From assembly GCA_012839605.1 (NCBI GenBank), contig DUNA01000064.1, positions 1 through 64,000 on the forward strand: a stretch of DNA of 64,000 bases. The letters are read 5' to 3'. The notes below the pieces were generated by a model that searched no databases, was not told the origin of the DNA, and was given only the letters and a program-made list of their open reading frames with translations. The first letter of the stretch is position 1. Every line of letters starts with the position of its first letter. The translations under genes and the position numbers were made by a program. The DNA comes from Bacteroidales bacterium. GTDB taxonomy: Bacteria; Bacteroidota; Bacteroidia; Bacteroidales; UBA932. Below, piece after piece: positions 41,134 through 50,219 of this stretch.

Positions 41134-42105
41134 ATGTCTTCTAAAAGATGGATGATCATACTCAATCCCGTGGCAGGCGGTGGAAGAACTGCTGTTATGT
41201 GGCCTCATATTTCAAAATTTTTCATAAGCCACGGAATCCGTTTTGAGTGCGTTTTCACAAAGCACAAATACCACGCCGTAACACTGGCATTGGAAGCCGT
41301 ACGCGAAGGTTTTACCAACATCCTGGTCATAGGCGGTGACGGTACGTTGCATGAAGTGGTGAACGGTGTTTTTTACCAACAAGACATTCCCACCCAAGAC
41401 ATAACCATAGGCGTTATTCCTATTGGTACAGGCAATGATTTTGTACGTGCTTACCATATTCCCACAGATTACGAACAAGCTTTGGAGGGCATCATCCACA
41501 ACCGTCCCATACTTACAGATGTAGGGGTCGTTTCTTTTCAAGATTTTGGGATTGAAAGAACACGGTACTTTGTCAATGCAGCCGGTATGGGATTGGATGC
41601 AGCCGTCATCAAACATTACGAAAAGAAAATTTCTCTAAACAACGGCAGAAGAAAACCACAATACCTCACCAGCCTACTGAATCAATTCCTACTGTACCGT
41701 TCTGCAAATTTGCGTGTACTCATAGACGGACACAAATTCTACGAAGGACCGGTATTGACATGCAGTGTGGGTATAGGAACATGCATTGGCAACGGAATGA
41801 AAGCTCTTCCTTTAGCTATTCCGGACGACGGATTGTTTGACATAACCTTGGTAGAGCCTATGCCTAAAGTGACCTTGGCCGCTCGTATCAAAGATTTCAT
41901 AGAAGGACGTATTTACGCATTTGACGAAGCCCATCACGGCCGAGGAAAAAATATAGAAGTCCTTCCGGCAGGGAAAAGATCCACATTCCTGGAAACAGAT
42001 GGAGAATTGATGGGCACACCGCCCTATTCCTTCAACATTCTGCCCCACTCCTTACGGCTGATTGCCGGTGCCGCTTTTGTGCCGCAACTCAAAAGCGAAA
42101 CCTGA
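41134..42105 (+). CDS. Diacylglycerol/lipid kinase family protein (YegS/LCB5-like)
   Basis: A 323-residue lipid kinase-like protein. It has ILNPVAGGGRT, the nucleotide loop VIGGDGTLHEVVNGV with GGDGT, IPIGTGNDFVRA and the C-terminal ETDGELMGTPP. Members phosphorylate diacylglycerol, sphingoid bases or phosphatidylglycerol-type lipids; the substrate here is unknown. ATG 41134 is preferred to an upstream TTG at 41107. The 3' end overlaps the convergent HhH protein by 17 bases. Confidence 0.9.
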   Translation: MSSKRWMIILNPVAGGGRTAVMWPHISKFFISHGIRFECVFTKHKYHAVTLALEAVREGFTNILVIGGDGTLHEVVNGVFYQQDIPTQDITIGVIPIGTGNDFVRAYHIPTDYEQALEGIIHNRPILTDVGVVSFQDFGIERTRYFVNAAGMGLDAAVIKHYEKKISLNNGRRKPQYLTSLLNQFLLYRSANLRVLIDGHKFYEGPVLTCSVGIGTCIGNGMKALPLAIPDDGLFDITLVEPMPKVTLAARIKDFIEGRIYAFDEAHHGRGKNIEVLPAGKRSTFLETDGELMGTPPYSFNILPHSLRLIAGAAFVPQLKSET

Positions 42106-43996
42106 CTTGTACCTTTGTTTGCAAAGTCCACGTTTCTTTACAAGTACAGGAAATCTTACACCACAGCTCCAAAAACCGCACAGGCGTATATTTGATGTTC
42201 AGGTAGCTTCTTATGCCTTTCCCATAGAGGGCAGGTATGGAAAAACCGTAAAGCACATCGCGTTCGTAAAGATACAGCCTGCTGTCCCACGAATTTGTAT
42301 AAAAAGCCGAGATGCGAACCGATCCCCTGAATGTTCCGCTCTCGTTTTCGTAATCCAGTTCTGCGTAAACAGCACCTCCCGCATCGGGATCCTGCCCTGG
42401 CCGGTATCCAAACGTTCCGTCGCCGCGCAACACAAGGTCAAAACGTTTGGAAAGAGCAAATCCCGTCCGTACAGAAGCTGTCGTCTTGTCTAAAACGCCT
42501 TTGTCGGATATGTCTCTTTGCTGACGTATTTGAAAACGATGCTCTTTCTTATGAACAATCATACGTCCATCCCAACCGTAGGAAGGAGTACGGCACAAAT
42601 ATCTGGCTACGGGAAACCGATACGCCCACAAGCTCCCATCCAGTTTCCATCGGCGCGGCAACGACTGTGTAACTGCCCATTGAACGCTCCATTCGTTGGT
42701 AGAAGTGCTGTTTCTTCCTCTTGGAGTTCCATAAGCGGCCGTGTATTTGGGAGAAAACCCGCGGATCAACAGCCCCCATTGGTTGCCGTCTTTTCCGTAA
42801 TGTATCACTCCGGCCAGTCCGGCGGGAGCCCTTCCCATATCTAACGCCACCTCTGCAAAAAGCCGATACGAACGCCAACGCAACATCGCATCTGCAGCCA
42901 ATCCTCCAAAAGGCAATGTCCTGTTCTTATACACATTGTAATACGTGATAGTGCCTGCATCGGGGCGGTCGTATCCGTACCCGGCGGCCGTAATGCCCAC
43001 TTTCCAATAATCCCCTTTAGCAGAAACATTTACACCCGCCACAACAGCACCCAAGGTGTTTTTCTTACTCAATTCCAAAGGCGTCCTGTGGTACCCTGTC
43101 TTATCAAACGATGTAAACCCTTCTTCCGTTATCCGGGCATCCAACTTCTTGTAAGAAAGCATCAGGGACGCAGAAAAGATACGGTAGCCAAACGTGGCTG
43201 CCAATCCACGAAAAAACGCGTTCTCGTCCCGGGATGTATACGGTGTCAAGCCCATTTCTTTGTTGCACAAAGCTCCTATAGAAGACGCTTTCCCAAATTG
43301 CGCCCCATTCCATAACAACAGTCCTTGTCCAAAACGGGCCCGGTAATCACCCACAATCGCATGTTTCAATACACCCATTCCTTTTGCCTGTACGTGAAAA
43401 GAAGCAAAATCCACGAAAGCCTTTTCTCCCGGATCGCTTTCCAGAACACACCCCCATTGCCATTTGTTTTGTAAACGAAAATCGTAGCGACCGTACCTGT
43501 ACCAGGGTACTCCCAAGTAGCGGGAATTGGGTTTTTTCAAATACTCGGATTCTGTTATAGGACTGTACTCCGTTCCACGCGGAAAAAAAGTGGCCGTTTG
43601 CATCAGGAGCGTATGCTTTCCTTTTTTCACAAAATCGGACCACTTGATTTTTTCATCCGTTTTTACGTTGTCCAGCGTAAAAAACAGAGCCAGCAACTGC
43701 ACGTCTTCTTGCGAAAACCCCGGTATGAGCAACACCTCTTGCCACGTATAAAACGGACCATACCTTTTTCCATAATCTAAGAGAGAGGCAACTTGGTACG
43801 GCGTCAGAAAACCACTCAATTCCAAATCTTCTTTTGTTGCCCCATTTAGAGAGCCGCGTGTTTGCAACATTTCTTCCAAATCGTGAGAGGAAAATCCTTC
43901 GCTTTCAGCCAAATTTTCCAGAAGCACTTCTTCACTTTGTGCAAGAACTACACAAAAGGTCATGCTGCAAAGCAGCAAAACAAAAACAAATCTCAT
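42089..43996 (-). CDS. Outer-membrane protein with N-terminal helix-hairpin-helix domain
   Basis: A 635-residue protein with a signal peptide (about 1-19). A ComEA-like helix-hairpin-helix region at about 30-105 (GSLNGATKEDLELSGFLTPYQVASLLDY and QEVLLIPGFSQEDVQ) is followed by about 500 residues of alternating polar and aromatic strands ending KVQVRFRF. A terminal Phe of this kind is an outer-membrane beta-barrel signal. Proteins joining a helix-hairpin-helix to a predicted barrel are known in Bacteroidota as uncharacterised surface proteins; a link to DNA binding or uptake is only suggested by the domain. No partner genes are adjacent. Confidence 0.82.
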   Translation of the reverse strand: MRFVFVLLLCSMTFCVVLAQSEEVLLENLAESEGFSSHDLEEMLQTRGSLNGATKEDLELSGFLTPYQVASLLDYGKRYGPFYTWQEVLLIPGFSQEDVQLLALFFTLDNVKTDEKIKWSDFVKKGKHTLLMQTATFFPRGTEYSPITESEYLKKPNSRYLGVPWYRYGRYDFRLQNKWQWGCVLESDPGEKAFVDFASFHVQAKGMGVLKHAIVGDYRARFGQGLLLWNGAQFGKASSIGALCNKEMGLTPYTSRDENAFFRGLAATFGYRIFSASLMLSYKKLDARITEEGFTSFDKTGYHRTPLELSKKNTLGAVVAGVNVSAKGDYWKVGITAAGYGYDRPDAGTITYYNVYKNRTLPFGGLAADAMLRWRSYRLFAEVALDMGRAPAGLAGVIHYGKDGNQWGLLIRGFSPKYTAAYGTPRGRNSTSTNEWSVQWAVTQSLPRRWKLDGSLWAYRFPVARYLCRTPSYGWDGRMIVHKKEHRFQIRQQRDISDKGVLDKTTASVRTGFALSKRFDLVLRGDGTFGYRPGQDPDAGGAVYAELDYENESGTFRGSVRISAFYTNSWDSRLYLYERDVLYGFSIPALYGKGIRSYLNIKYTPVRFLELWCKISCTCKETWTLQTKVQVRFRF

Positions 43997-44042
43997 ACGT
44001 TCTACCCTTCATACGCTCCCCTCTGATGAGCTTGTTAAACAT

Positions 44043-44528
44043 TTATTCTATGGAAGCATCGGCATCTTCAACCTTTTTAGCCATAGACTTCCTAAAGTCT
44101 TTCAGTTTTTCTGCCAATTCGTTATCTGCCAACGCCAAAATCTGCACAGCATAAATGGCTGCATTGCGTGCCCCGTTTATGGCCATGGTGGCCACCGGAA
44201 TGCCGGAAGGCATTTGCAATATAGACAAGACCGAATCCAATCCCGCCAAAGATTGTGCAGATCTGATGGGAACTCCAATAACGGGAAGACACGTATGGGC
44301 AGCTATTATTCCCGGCAAATGCGCTGCACCGCCGGCTCCTGCAATAATGACCTGAACCCCTCTTTCTGCAGCCTCCTTCGCATACGTTGCCACCAAGTCC
44401 GGTGTTCTATGTGCAGACAGAGCGCGCACCTCGATCGGCACCTCCATTTTTTTCAAAAAATCGATAGCTTCTTCCATAACCGGCATATCCGACAGACTGC
44501 CCATGATAATACTTACGAGTGGTTTCAT
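44043..44528 (-). CDS. purE: N5-carboxyaminoimidazole ribonucleotide mutase
   Basis: Purine synthesis step six, class I PurE. The 161-residue protein shows IIMGSLSDMPVMEEAIDFL, RALSAHRTPDLVATYA, IIAGAGGAAHLPGIIAAHT and GIPVATMAINGARNAAIYAVQILA. The usual C-terminal helix is followed by a short tail. It lies alone on the minus strand, divergent from hpt; the 42-bp gap carries opposed -7 boxes, so de novo synthesis and salvage of purines are controlled from one small region. Confidence 0.96.
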   Translation of the reverse strand: MKPLVSIIMGSLSDMPVMEEAIDFLKKMEVPIEVRALSAHRTPDLVATYAKEAAERGVQVIIAGAGGAAHLPGIIAAHTCLPVIGVPIRSAQSLAGLDSVLSILQMPSGIPVATMAINGARNAAIYAVQILALADNELAEKLKDFRKSMAKKVEDADASIE

Positions 44529-44545
44529 TTGTTCTATTTATAAAT

Positions 44546-44566
44546 CAAATATAATCATTAATTTTG
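44546..44566. promoter_or_regulatory. Divergent -7 boxes of purE and hpt
   Basis: The minus strand reads TATATTTG at 44553-44546 (17 bases before purE). The plus strand reads TAATTTTG at 44559-44566, ending 4 bases before the hpt ATG. The two boxes are 5 bases apart. No TTTG at -33 was found for hpt, only TTTA. Confidence 0.5.
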
Positions 44567-44570
44567 TCTA

Positions 44571-45107
44571 ATGGAACGTATAACCCTTCACGATAAAACT
44601 TTCCGGACGTATATCCCTTACAAAGATATTGAAAAAGAAATTGTACGCGTAGCCGGAGCCCTCAACAGGGACCTGAAAGACGAGGAAAGCCCTGTCTTTA
44701 TTGGAATCCTTAACGGATCCTTTATGTTTATAGCAGACTTGATGAAACAAGTCACGCTAAATGCTTCTGTTACTTTTGTCAAATTGGCCTCTTACAGCGG
44801 TACGGAAAATACGGGAAAGATTGTGGAAGTGTTGGGGTTGTGCCATGATATAACAAACAAAACAGTAGTCATTGTAGAAGATGTGGTAGACAGCGGAAGT
44901 ACCATAGTCAAATTGAAGCAGGATTTGATGAAAAGAAATCCAAAACAGATTTTGGTATGTACCCTGTTGTTTAAACCGCAAGCATACAAACAAAAAGACC
45001 CCATAGAATACGTGTGTTTTGATATCCCTAACGACTTTGTGGTAGGATACGGCTTGGATTACGACCACTTGGGAAGGCATCTGAAAGACATTTATGTAAT
45101 AGATTAA
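44571..45107 (+). CDS. hpt: Hypoxanthine phosphoribosyltransferase
   Basis: Salvages hypoxanthine and guanine with PRPP. The 178-residue protein has the PRPP loop VVIVEDVVDSGSTIVKL at about 102-118, GILNGSFMFIADLM in the pyrophosphate loop region and FVVGYGLDYDHLGR near the end, as in bacterial HPRT. It opens a run of plus-strand genes; adk follows after 3 bases, so salvage and nucleotide phosphorylation are cotranscribed. Confidence 0.94.
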   Translation: MERITLHDKTFRTYIPYKDIEKEIVRVAGALNRDLKDEESPVFIGILNGSFMFIADLMKQVTLNASVTFVKLASYSGTENTGKIVEVLGLCHDITNKTVVIVEDVVDSGSTIVKLKQDLMKRNPKQILVCTLLFKPQAYKQKDPIEYVCFDIPNDFVVGYGLDYDHLGRHLKDIYVID

Positions 45108-45110
45108 ACC

Positions 45111-45686
45111 ATGATAAATATTATTATAGCCGGGCCTCCCGGATCGGGCAAAGGTACCTTGGCAAAAATTGTGGTAGAAAAATACAATTTGACCCACTTC
45201 TCCACAGGCGATATGTTGCGACAAGAAGTAGAAAACAACACTCCCCTGGGGCAAGAAGTTGCCTGTATATTGGAAAGAGGAGATCTTGTTTGTGACGACA
45301 TAGTCATTGGTATGATTACCCACGAACTGGAAGACCATCCCCAAATGACAGGATTTCTTTTTGACGGTTTTCCACGTACGATCGTACAAGCCAAAGCCCT
45401 TGACAAACTTCTGAAAGCAAAAGAGAGTCCTGTGAATCTCATGATTCTATTAGATCTTCCGGACAAAATCTGCATAGAGCGCATTTTAAGAAGAGGTACT
45501 ATTGAAAACAGATCCGACGATACCCATGAGTACAAAGTACAACACCGGCTGAATACGTACCACACCGTCACAAAACCCATAGTGGAGCATTATAAAAAAC
45601 AAGGAAAGTTCATAGCGGTAGACAGTTCAAAAACTCCGGAACACACCTTCAATCAGGTTGAAGCATGTCTGAAACGAATTTTGTAG
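45111..45686 (+). CDS. adk: Adenylate kinase
   Basis: Interconverts AMP, ADP and ATP. The 191-residue protein has the P-loop AGPPGSGKGTLAKI, AMP-site FSTGDMLRQEV, GFLFDGFPRT and a short lid (RRGTIENRSDDT) without the zinc cysteines, i.e. the short-lid type common in Bacteroidota. The 3' end overlaps obg by 22 bases. Confidence 0.95.
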   Translation: MINIIIAGPPGSGKGTLAKIVVEKYNLTHFSTGDMLRQEVENNTPLGQEVACILERGDLVCDDIVIGMITHELEDHPQMTGFLFDGFPRTIVQAKALDKLLKAKESPVNLMILLDLPDKICIERILRRGTIENRSDDTHEYKVQHRLNTYHTVTKPIVEHYKKQGKFIAVDSSKTPEHTFNQVEACLKRIL

Positions 45687-46663
45687 ACTATGTAAAAATC
45701 TTTTGTAAATCCGGAGACGGAGGCGCCGGTTCCTCCCATCTGTTGCGGGCTAAGTTTGTTCCCAAAGGAGGTCCCGACGGAGGCGACGGAGGCCGAGGCG
45801 GACACGTCATCTTGAAAGTAAACCCCCAACTCTGGACGTTGATCCATCTGAAATACAAAAAACACATCCGGGCCGGTCACGGCCAACCGGGTCGAGGACA
45901 TTGCGCCACGGGAGCCGACGGAAAAGATGTGGTTATTGAAGTGCCTACCGGCACGGTGATAAAACGGGAGTACGAGGACATTCCGCTCGTAGAACTTACG
46001 GAAGACCAGAGCGAATACATCTTATGTACAGGTGGGAAAGGAGGCTTGGGAAACCGACACTTTGCTACTCCCACGCGGCAAACTCCCCGTTATGCCCAAC
46101 CGGGCTTGCCGGGAGAAGAAGGTTGGTTTGTCTTAGAACTCAAATTGTTGGCCGATGTGGGATTGGTTGGCTTACCCAACGCCGGAAAATCCACGCTCCT
46201 GTCTGTTGTATCGGCAGCTCGTCCCAAGATAGCAGACTATCCTTTTACCACGCTCGTTCCCAACTTGGGTGTAGTAGCCTTGTCCGACCACCGATCGTTC
46301 ATCATGGCAGACATACCGGGCATCATAGAAGGAGCTCACAAAGGGAAAGGATTGGGACTTCGGTTTCTAAGACATATAGAACGCAATTCCATGCTCCTAT
46401 TCCTGGTGCCAGCCGACAGTCCCAACATCATGGAAGAATACCGTACTTTGCTCAACGAACTGCAACAACACAATCCGGAATTGGTGGACAAGCAGCATAT
46501 GCTGGTAGTAACAAAAGCAGACCTTTTAGACGAACAGGAGGAAAAAGAAAAATCAAAACAAATCCCCCCGTCCCTGCCGTCGCTGTTTGTATCTTCCGTA
46601 ACAAGTAAAAACATTTCGCAACTGAAAGAAAGCATATGGAAAGTATTATCCAATCCCTTGTAG
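45665..46663 (+). CDS. obg: GTPase Obg/CgtA
   Basis: Ribosome assembly and stress-linked GTPase. The 332-residue protein has the Gly-rich Obg fold (CKSGDGGAGSSHLLR, PDGGDGGRGGHVIL) at 1-155 and a G domain with LVGLPNAGKSTLLS, DIPGIIEGAHKGKGLGLRFLRH and VTKADLL. It lacks the variable C-terminal OCT domain, as is usual in this phylum. The start is inside adk and the end inside the PAP2 gene (28-base overlap). Confidence 0.95.
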   Translation: MSETNFVDYVKIFCKSGDGGAGSSHLLRAKFVPKGGPDGGDGGRGGHVILKVNPQLWTLIHLKYKKHIRAGHGQPGRGHCATGADGKDVVIEVPTGTVIKREYEDIPLVELTEDQSEYILCTGGKGGLGNRHFATPTRQTPRYAQPGLPGEEGWFVLELKLLADVGLVGLPNAGKSTLLSVVSAARPKIADYPFTTLVPNLGVVALSDHRSFIMADIPGIIEGAHKGKGLGLRFLRHIERNSMLLFLVPADSPNIMEEYRTLLNELQQHNPELVDKQHMLVVTKADLLDEQEEKEKSKQIPPSLPSLFVSSVTSKNISQLKESIWKVLSNPL

Positions 46664-47220
46664 AACTGGACCATAAACTTTTTTTCTTCCTTAACGGAGC
46701 ACACAACCCCGTTTTGGATTTCGTCATGAAGTGGCTCTCCAATATTTACGTATGGATTCCCCTGTATGCAATCCTCACGGCAGGTCTTTTCTACAGATTT
46801 TCTAGAAAAAAAGCATGGATGGCCTTGGCAGCCGTGCTGCTTGTCTTTGTCATTACAGATTTGGTATCGGCTGCCGTAATCAAAGAAACCGTACAACGTT
46901 TGCGTCCGTCCCATAGGCCGGAATGGGAAGGCATGTTCAGGTTGTTGGAATCAAAAGGAGGTCTGTACTCATTCGTGTCTTCTCATGCGGCCAATGTATT
47001 TGGTCTGGCCTGCATCAGCAGTTTGATATACCGCAAAAAAAGGTATACCGTCGCCATCTATTTATGGGCGGCTGCAGTATCCTACAGCCGCATATACGTG
47101 GGAAAACACTTTCCGTTGGACATCCTTTTCGGAACCCTGCTGGGCCTGTTGGCCGGATGGTTTGTATTTTGGCTGTACAAAAAAGTACTCCGCAAAACAG
47201 ATGTACCGTGCGCTGCATAA
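46636..47220 (+). CDS. PAP2-family membrane phosphatase
   Basis: A 194-residue membrane protein with about five helices and the three phosphatase motifs: KETVQRLRPSH, SSHAANVFG and SRIYVGKHFPLD. The second motif has Ser-Ser-His in place of Pro-Ser-Gly-His, but the catalytic His is kept. Typical substrates are undecaprenyl diphosphate or lipid phosphates; which one applies here is open. It overlaps obg by 28 bases and lplA by 13. Confidence 0.88.
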   Translation: MESIIQSLVELDHKLFFFLNGAHNPVLDFVMKWLSNIYVWIPLYAILTAGLFYRFSRKKAWMALAAVLLVFVITDLVSAAVIKETVQRLRPSHRPEWEGMFRLLESKGGLYSFVSSHAANVFGLACISSLIYRKKRYTVAIYLWAAAVSYSRIYVGKHFPLDILFGTLLGLLAGWFVFWLYKKVLRKTDVPCAA

Positions 47221-48194
47221 TCGATCATACGACAGACCCTTTTACCAATCTTGCAGCAGAAGAATACTTGTTGACCGGACAGAAAGACTCCGTATTCAGG
47301 TTGTGGAGGAACGCTCCGGCCATCATTGTAGGCAGGAACCAAAACACCTTATCTGAAATCAACAAAGACTATGTTGTAGAACGCAATATACCCGTTGTAC
47401 GCAGATTGAGCGGAGGAGGAGCCGTTTTTCACGACTTGGGAAACATCAACTACACGTTTGTAGACTCCTACACATCCGGTATGGATACTTCAGAAGCTTT
47501 TGCCCGCTTTACTAAGCCCATTCTGGATATGCTCAGCCGTTTGGGTATACACGCCACACTAGAAGGGCGGAATGACTTGGTTATAAACGGTCGCAAATTT
47601 TCCGGCAACGCCATTGCTCGTCATAAAAACAGAATCTTAATGCACGGCACATTGCTCTTCAGTGCTTCTATGGAAGACCTCTCGCAAGCGCTGCGTATAA
47701 AAGAAAGAGATAACAAACGCGGCGTGGCAAGCCATCCTTCACGCGTGTGCAATTTGTCGGAATTTCTACCCTCAGATATTACTCCCATACGTTTTATGGA
47801 ATTGCTCAAAAAACACATCTCGGAGCAAATGCAAAATTCTTTTGAAGACAAACCCTTTCTACCGGAAGAACTATCCGCCATCGAACGCTTAAGTAATGAA
47901 AAATACCGTACGTACGCCTGGAACTACGGCAGAGGCTGCAAATGGGAACACATCAGAAAAAAACGTTTTGAAGGCGGCAATGTGGAAGTGTGTTTCAAAA
48001 CGTCAGACGGCATCTTACAGAACGTCAACATATACGGAGACTATTTCTTTTACGCTCCTACAGAAGACATTGAAAAAGCGCTAAAAGGATGTCCCTTGAA
48101 CCGGGAAGACATGGCAAAACGCCTGACTCCTTTCGTATGGGACGACTATTTTCGCCACATCTCCCCGGAGGAACTTATAGACTTATTCTTCTGA
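47208..48194 (+). CDS. lplA: Lipoate-protein ligase A
   Basis: Attaches free lipoate to 2-oxoacid dehydrogenases and the glycine cleavage H protein. The 328-residue protein starts at a GTG ([21 protein letters not shown]), chosen because the homologous N-terminus begins there and no ATG is available. Motifs: [52 protein letters not shown]-terminal accessory domain closes the protein (about 250-328). The 3' end overlaps the convergent mutB by 12 bases. Confidence 0.93.
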   Translation: MRCIIDHTTDPFTNLAAEEYLLTGQKDSVFRLWRNAPAIIVGRNQNTLSEINKDYVVERNIPVVRRLSGGGAVFHDLGNINYTFVDSYTSGMDTSEAFARFTKPILDMLSRLGIHATLEGRNDLVINGRKFSGNAIARHKNRILMHGTLLFSASMEDLSQALRIKERDNKRGVASHPSRVCNLSEFLPSDITPIRFMELLKKHISEQMQNSFEDKPFLPEELSAIERLSNEKYRTYAWNYGRGCKWEHIRKKRFEGGNVEVCFKTSDGILQNVNIYGDYFFYAPTEDIEKALKGCPLNREDMAKRLTPFVWDDYFRHISPEELIDLFF

Positions 48195-50219
48195 CTGTTG
48201 CTCTAGCAGTTCCAGCAACTGCACGGCACAGTGAGATACAGACGTGCCCGGACCAAATACGGCAACGGCCCCGGCATCGTACAATTCCTGATAGTCTTGG
48301 GCAGGAATCACACCGCCTACCACCACCAAGATGTCTTCGCGACCCATTTCTTTCAGGGCATGGACTACTTGGGGAACCAATGTCTTATGACCGGCAGCCA
48401 AGGAAGAGACACCTATGATGTGTACGTCGTTTTCTACAGCCTGACGAGCGGCTTCTTCCGGAGTCTGGAACAACGGGCCCATGTCTACATCAAATCCAAT
48501 GTCTGCATACCCCGTTGCCACTACCTTGGCCCCTCTGTCGTGACCGTCTTGGCCCAATTTGGCCACCATAATCCTGGGCTGACGCCCTTCTCTTTCTGCA
48601 AATGCCCGCGTGAGTTCCGTGGCTTTTGCAAAATGCGGATCGTCTTTGGACTCAGCCAAATAAACACCTCTATTCATACGTATTACTGCTTTATAACGTC
48701 CTGCTACTTTTTCGCAAGCATCTGAAATTTCTCCAAGGGTGGCCCTGTGACGAGCAGCTTCAACAGCCAGTTCCAGCAAATTGCCCGATTGCTCTTCGGC
48801 CGCTTTTGTCAACGCATCAAGCGCTTCTTCCACCTTTTGGGAATCCCTGTTTGCTTTCAGATGGTTCAATCTTTCAATCTGGGACAAACGTACCTTCGTA
48901 TTGTCCACGTCTAAAATTTCAATGGGGTCTTCCTTATCCAATCTGTATTTGTTTACCCCAACAACTACTTGTTCTCCGGCATCTATCTTGGCCTGCGTAC
49001 GAGCAGCCGCTTCTTCAATTCTCAATTTGGGAATGCCTGTTTCTATGGCTTTTGCCATACCGCCCAAATCTTCAATTTCTTGAATCAATTCCCACGCTTT
49101 GTGAGCCATATGGTGCGTAAGGCTTTCTACGTAATAGGAACCGGCCCATGGATCTATGGAGCGGCATATTTCCGTTTCATCCTGCAAGTAGAGTTGCGTA
49201 TTGCGGGCAATGCGTGCAGAAAAATCTGTCGGGAGGGCTATGGCCTCGTCCAATGCGTTCGTATGCAAGCTCTGCGTATGACCCAAAGCCGCAGCCATGG
49301 CTTCCGTACACGTACGCGCCACGTTGTTAAACGGATCTTGTTCCGTAAGCGTCCAGCCCGATGTCTGACAGTGCGTTCTCAAAGACAGCGATTTTGGATT
49401 CTTGGGGTTGAAGCTTTGAACGATTTTTGCCCAAATCATCCGAGCCGCCCTCATTTTGGCAATTTCTCTGAAGTGGTCCATACCTATGGCCCAGAAGAAA
49501 GAAATCCTGGGGGCGAAATCGTCAATGTTCATACCTGCTTTCACTCCCGTACGCAAATACTCCAGTCCGTCAGCCAACGTATAAGCCATTTCAATTTCGC
49601 TGGTAGCTCCGGCTTCTTGCATATGATACCCGGAAACAGATATGGAATTGAAACGCGGCATGTTGCGCGCCGTATACGCAAAAATATCTCCGATAATGCG
49701 CATGGAAAATTCGGGAGGATAGATGTACGTATTACGTACCATAAATTCTTTCAGGATATCGTTCTGAATCGTTCCCGTCAATTCTTCCAATTTTGCTCCC
49801 TGCTCCAGTCCGGCCACAATGTAAAAGGCCATGATGGGCAAGACGGCTCCGTTCATAGTCATAGACACAGACATGGAATCCAAAGGAATTTGATCAAACA
49901 ACACCTTCATGTCTTCCACAGAACAAATACTCACTCCTGCCTTTCCTACGTCGCCTACTACTCGCGGGTGGTCTGCGTCGTATCCGCGGTGGGTAGCCAA
50001 GTCAAAAGCTACCGACAAACCCCTCTGCCCAGACGCCAAATTTCTGCGGTAAAAGGCGTTCGATTCTTCTGCTGTGGAAAAACCGGCATATTGCCGGATG
50101 GTCCATGGCCTCATCACGTACATGGTGCTGTACGGTCCTCTTAAGTAAGGGGGAATACCTGCCGCATAATTCAGGTGTTCCATATGCTCTAGGTCTGCTG
50201 CTGTATAATGTGTTTTCAT
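48183..50219 (-). CDS. mutB: Methylmalonyl-CoA mutase, large (B12-binding) subunit
   Basis: Interconverts succinyl-CoA and methylmalonyl-CoA with adenosylcobalamin, part of propionate formation or use. The 678-residue protein has the barrel with [21 protein letters not shown] and the active site [11 protein letters not shown]. The C-terminal cobalamin domain has [12 protein letters not shown] with the ligand His, then [12 protein letters not shown]. The usual family length is about 715; here the first 35-40 residues are absent, since translation starts at [20 protein letters not shown]. The ATG overlaps the mutA stop (ATGA), so subunits are made in step. Confidence 0.96.
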   Translation of the reverse strand: MKTHYTAADLEHMEHLNYAAGIPPYLRGPYSTMYVMRPWTIRQYAGFSTAEESNAFYRRNLASGQRGLSVAFDLATHRGYDADHPRVVGDVGKAGVSICSVEDMKVLFDQIPLDSMSVSMTMNGAVLPIMAFYIVAGLEQGAKLEELTGTIQNDILKEFMVRNTYIYPPEFSMRIIGDIFAYTARNMPRFNSISVSGYHMQEAGATSEIEMAYTLADGLEYLRTGVKAGMNIDDFAPRISFFWAIGMDHFREIAKMRAARMIWAKIVQSFNPKNPKSLSLRTHCQTSGWTLTEQDPFNNVARTCTEAMAAALGHTQSLHTNALDEAIALPTDFSARIARNTQLYLQDETEICRSIDPWAGSYYVESLTHHMAHKAWELIQEIEDLGGMAKAIETGIPKLRIEEAAARTQAKIDAGEQVVVGVNKYRLDKEDPIEILDVDNTKVRLSQIERLNHLKANRDSQKVEEALDALTKAAEEQSGNLLELAVEAARHRATLGEISDACEKVAGRYKAVIRMNRGVYLAESKDDPHFAKATELTRAFAEREGRQPRIMVAKLGQDGHDRGAKVVATGYADIGFDVDMGPLFQTPEEAARQAVENDVHIIGVSSLAAGHKTLVPQVVHALKEMGREDILVVVGGVIPAQDYQELYDAGAVAVFGPGTSVSHCAVQLLELLEQQSEE

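Noticed and set aside
43571-43586. Possible parS site (CGTTCCACGCGGAAAA)
   Set aside because: It matches the 16-base parS consensus at about 13 positions but breaks the central palindrome, occurs once and lies inside a coding region, so it is not convincing.
48969-50144. Long plus-strand open frame (391 codons) opposite mutB
   Set aside because: It lies antisense to a clear mutB, has no recognisable domain and its composition follows from the codon use of the real gene.
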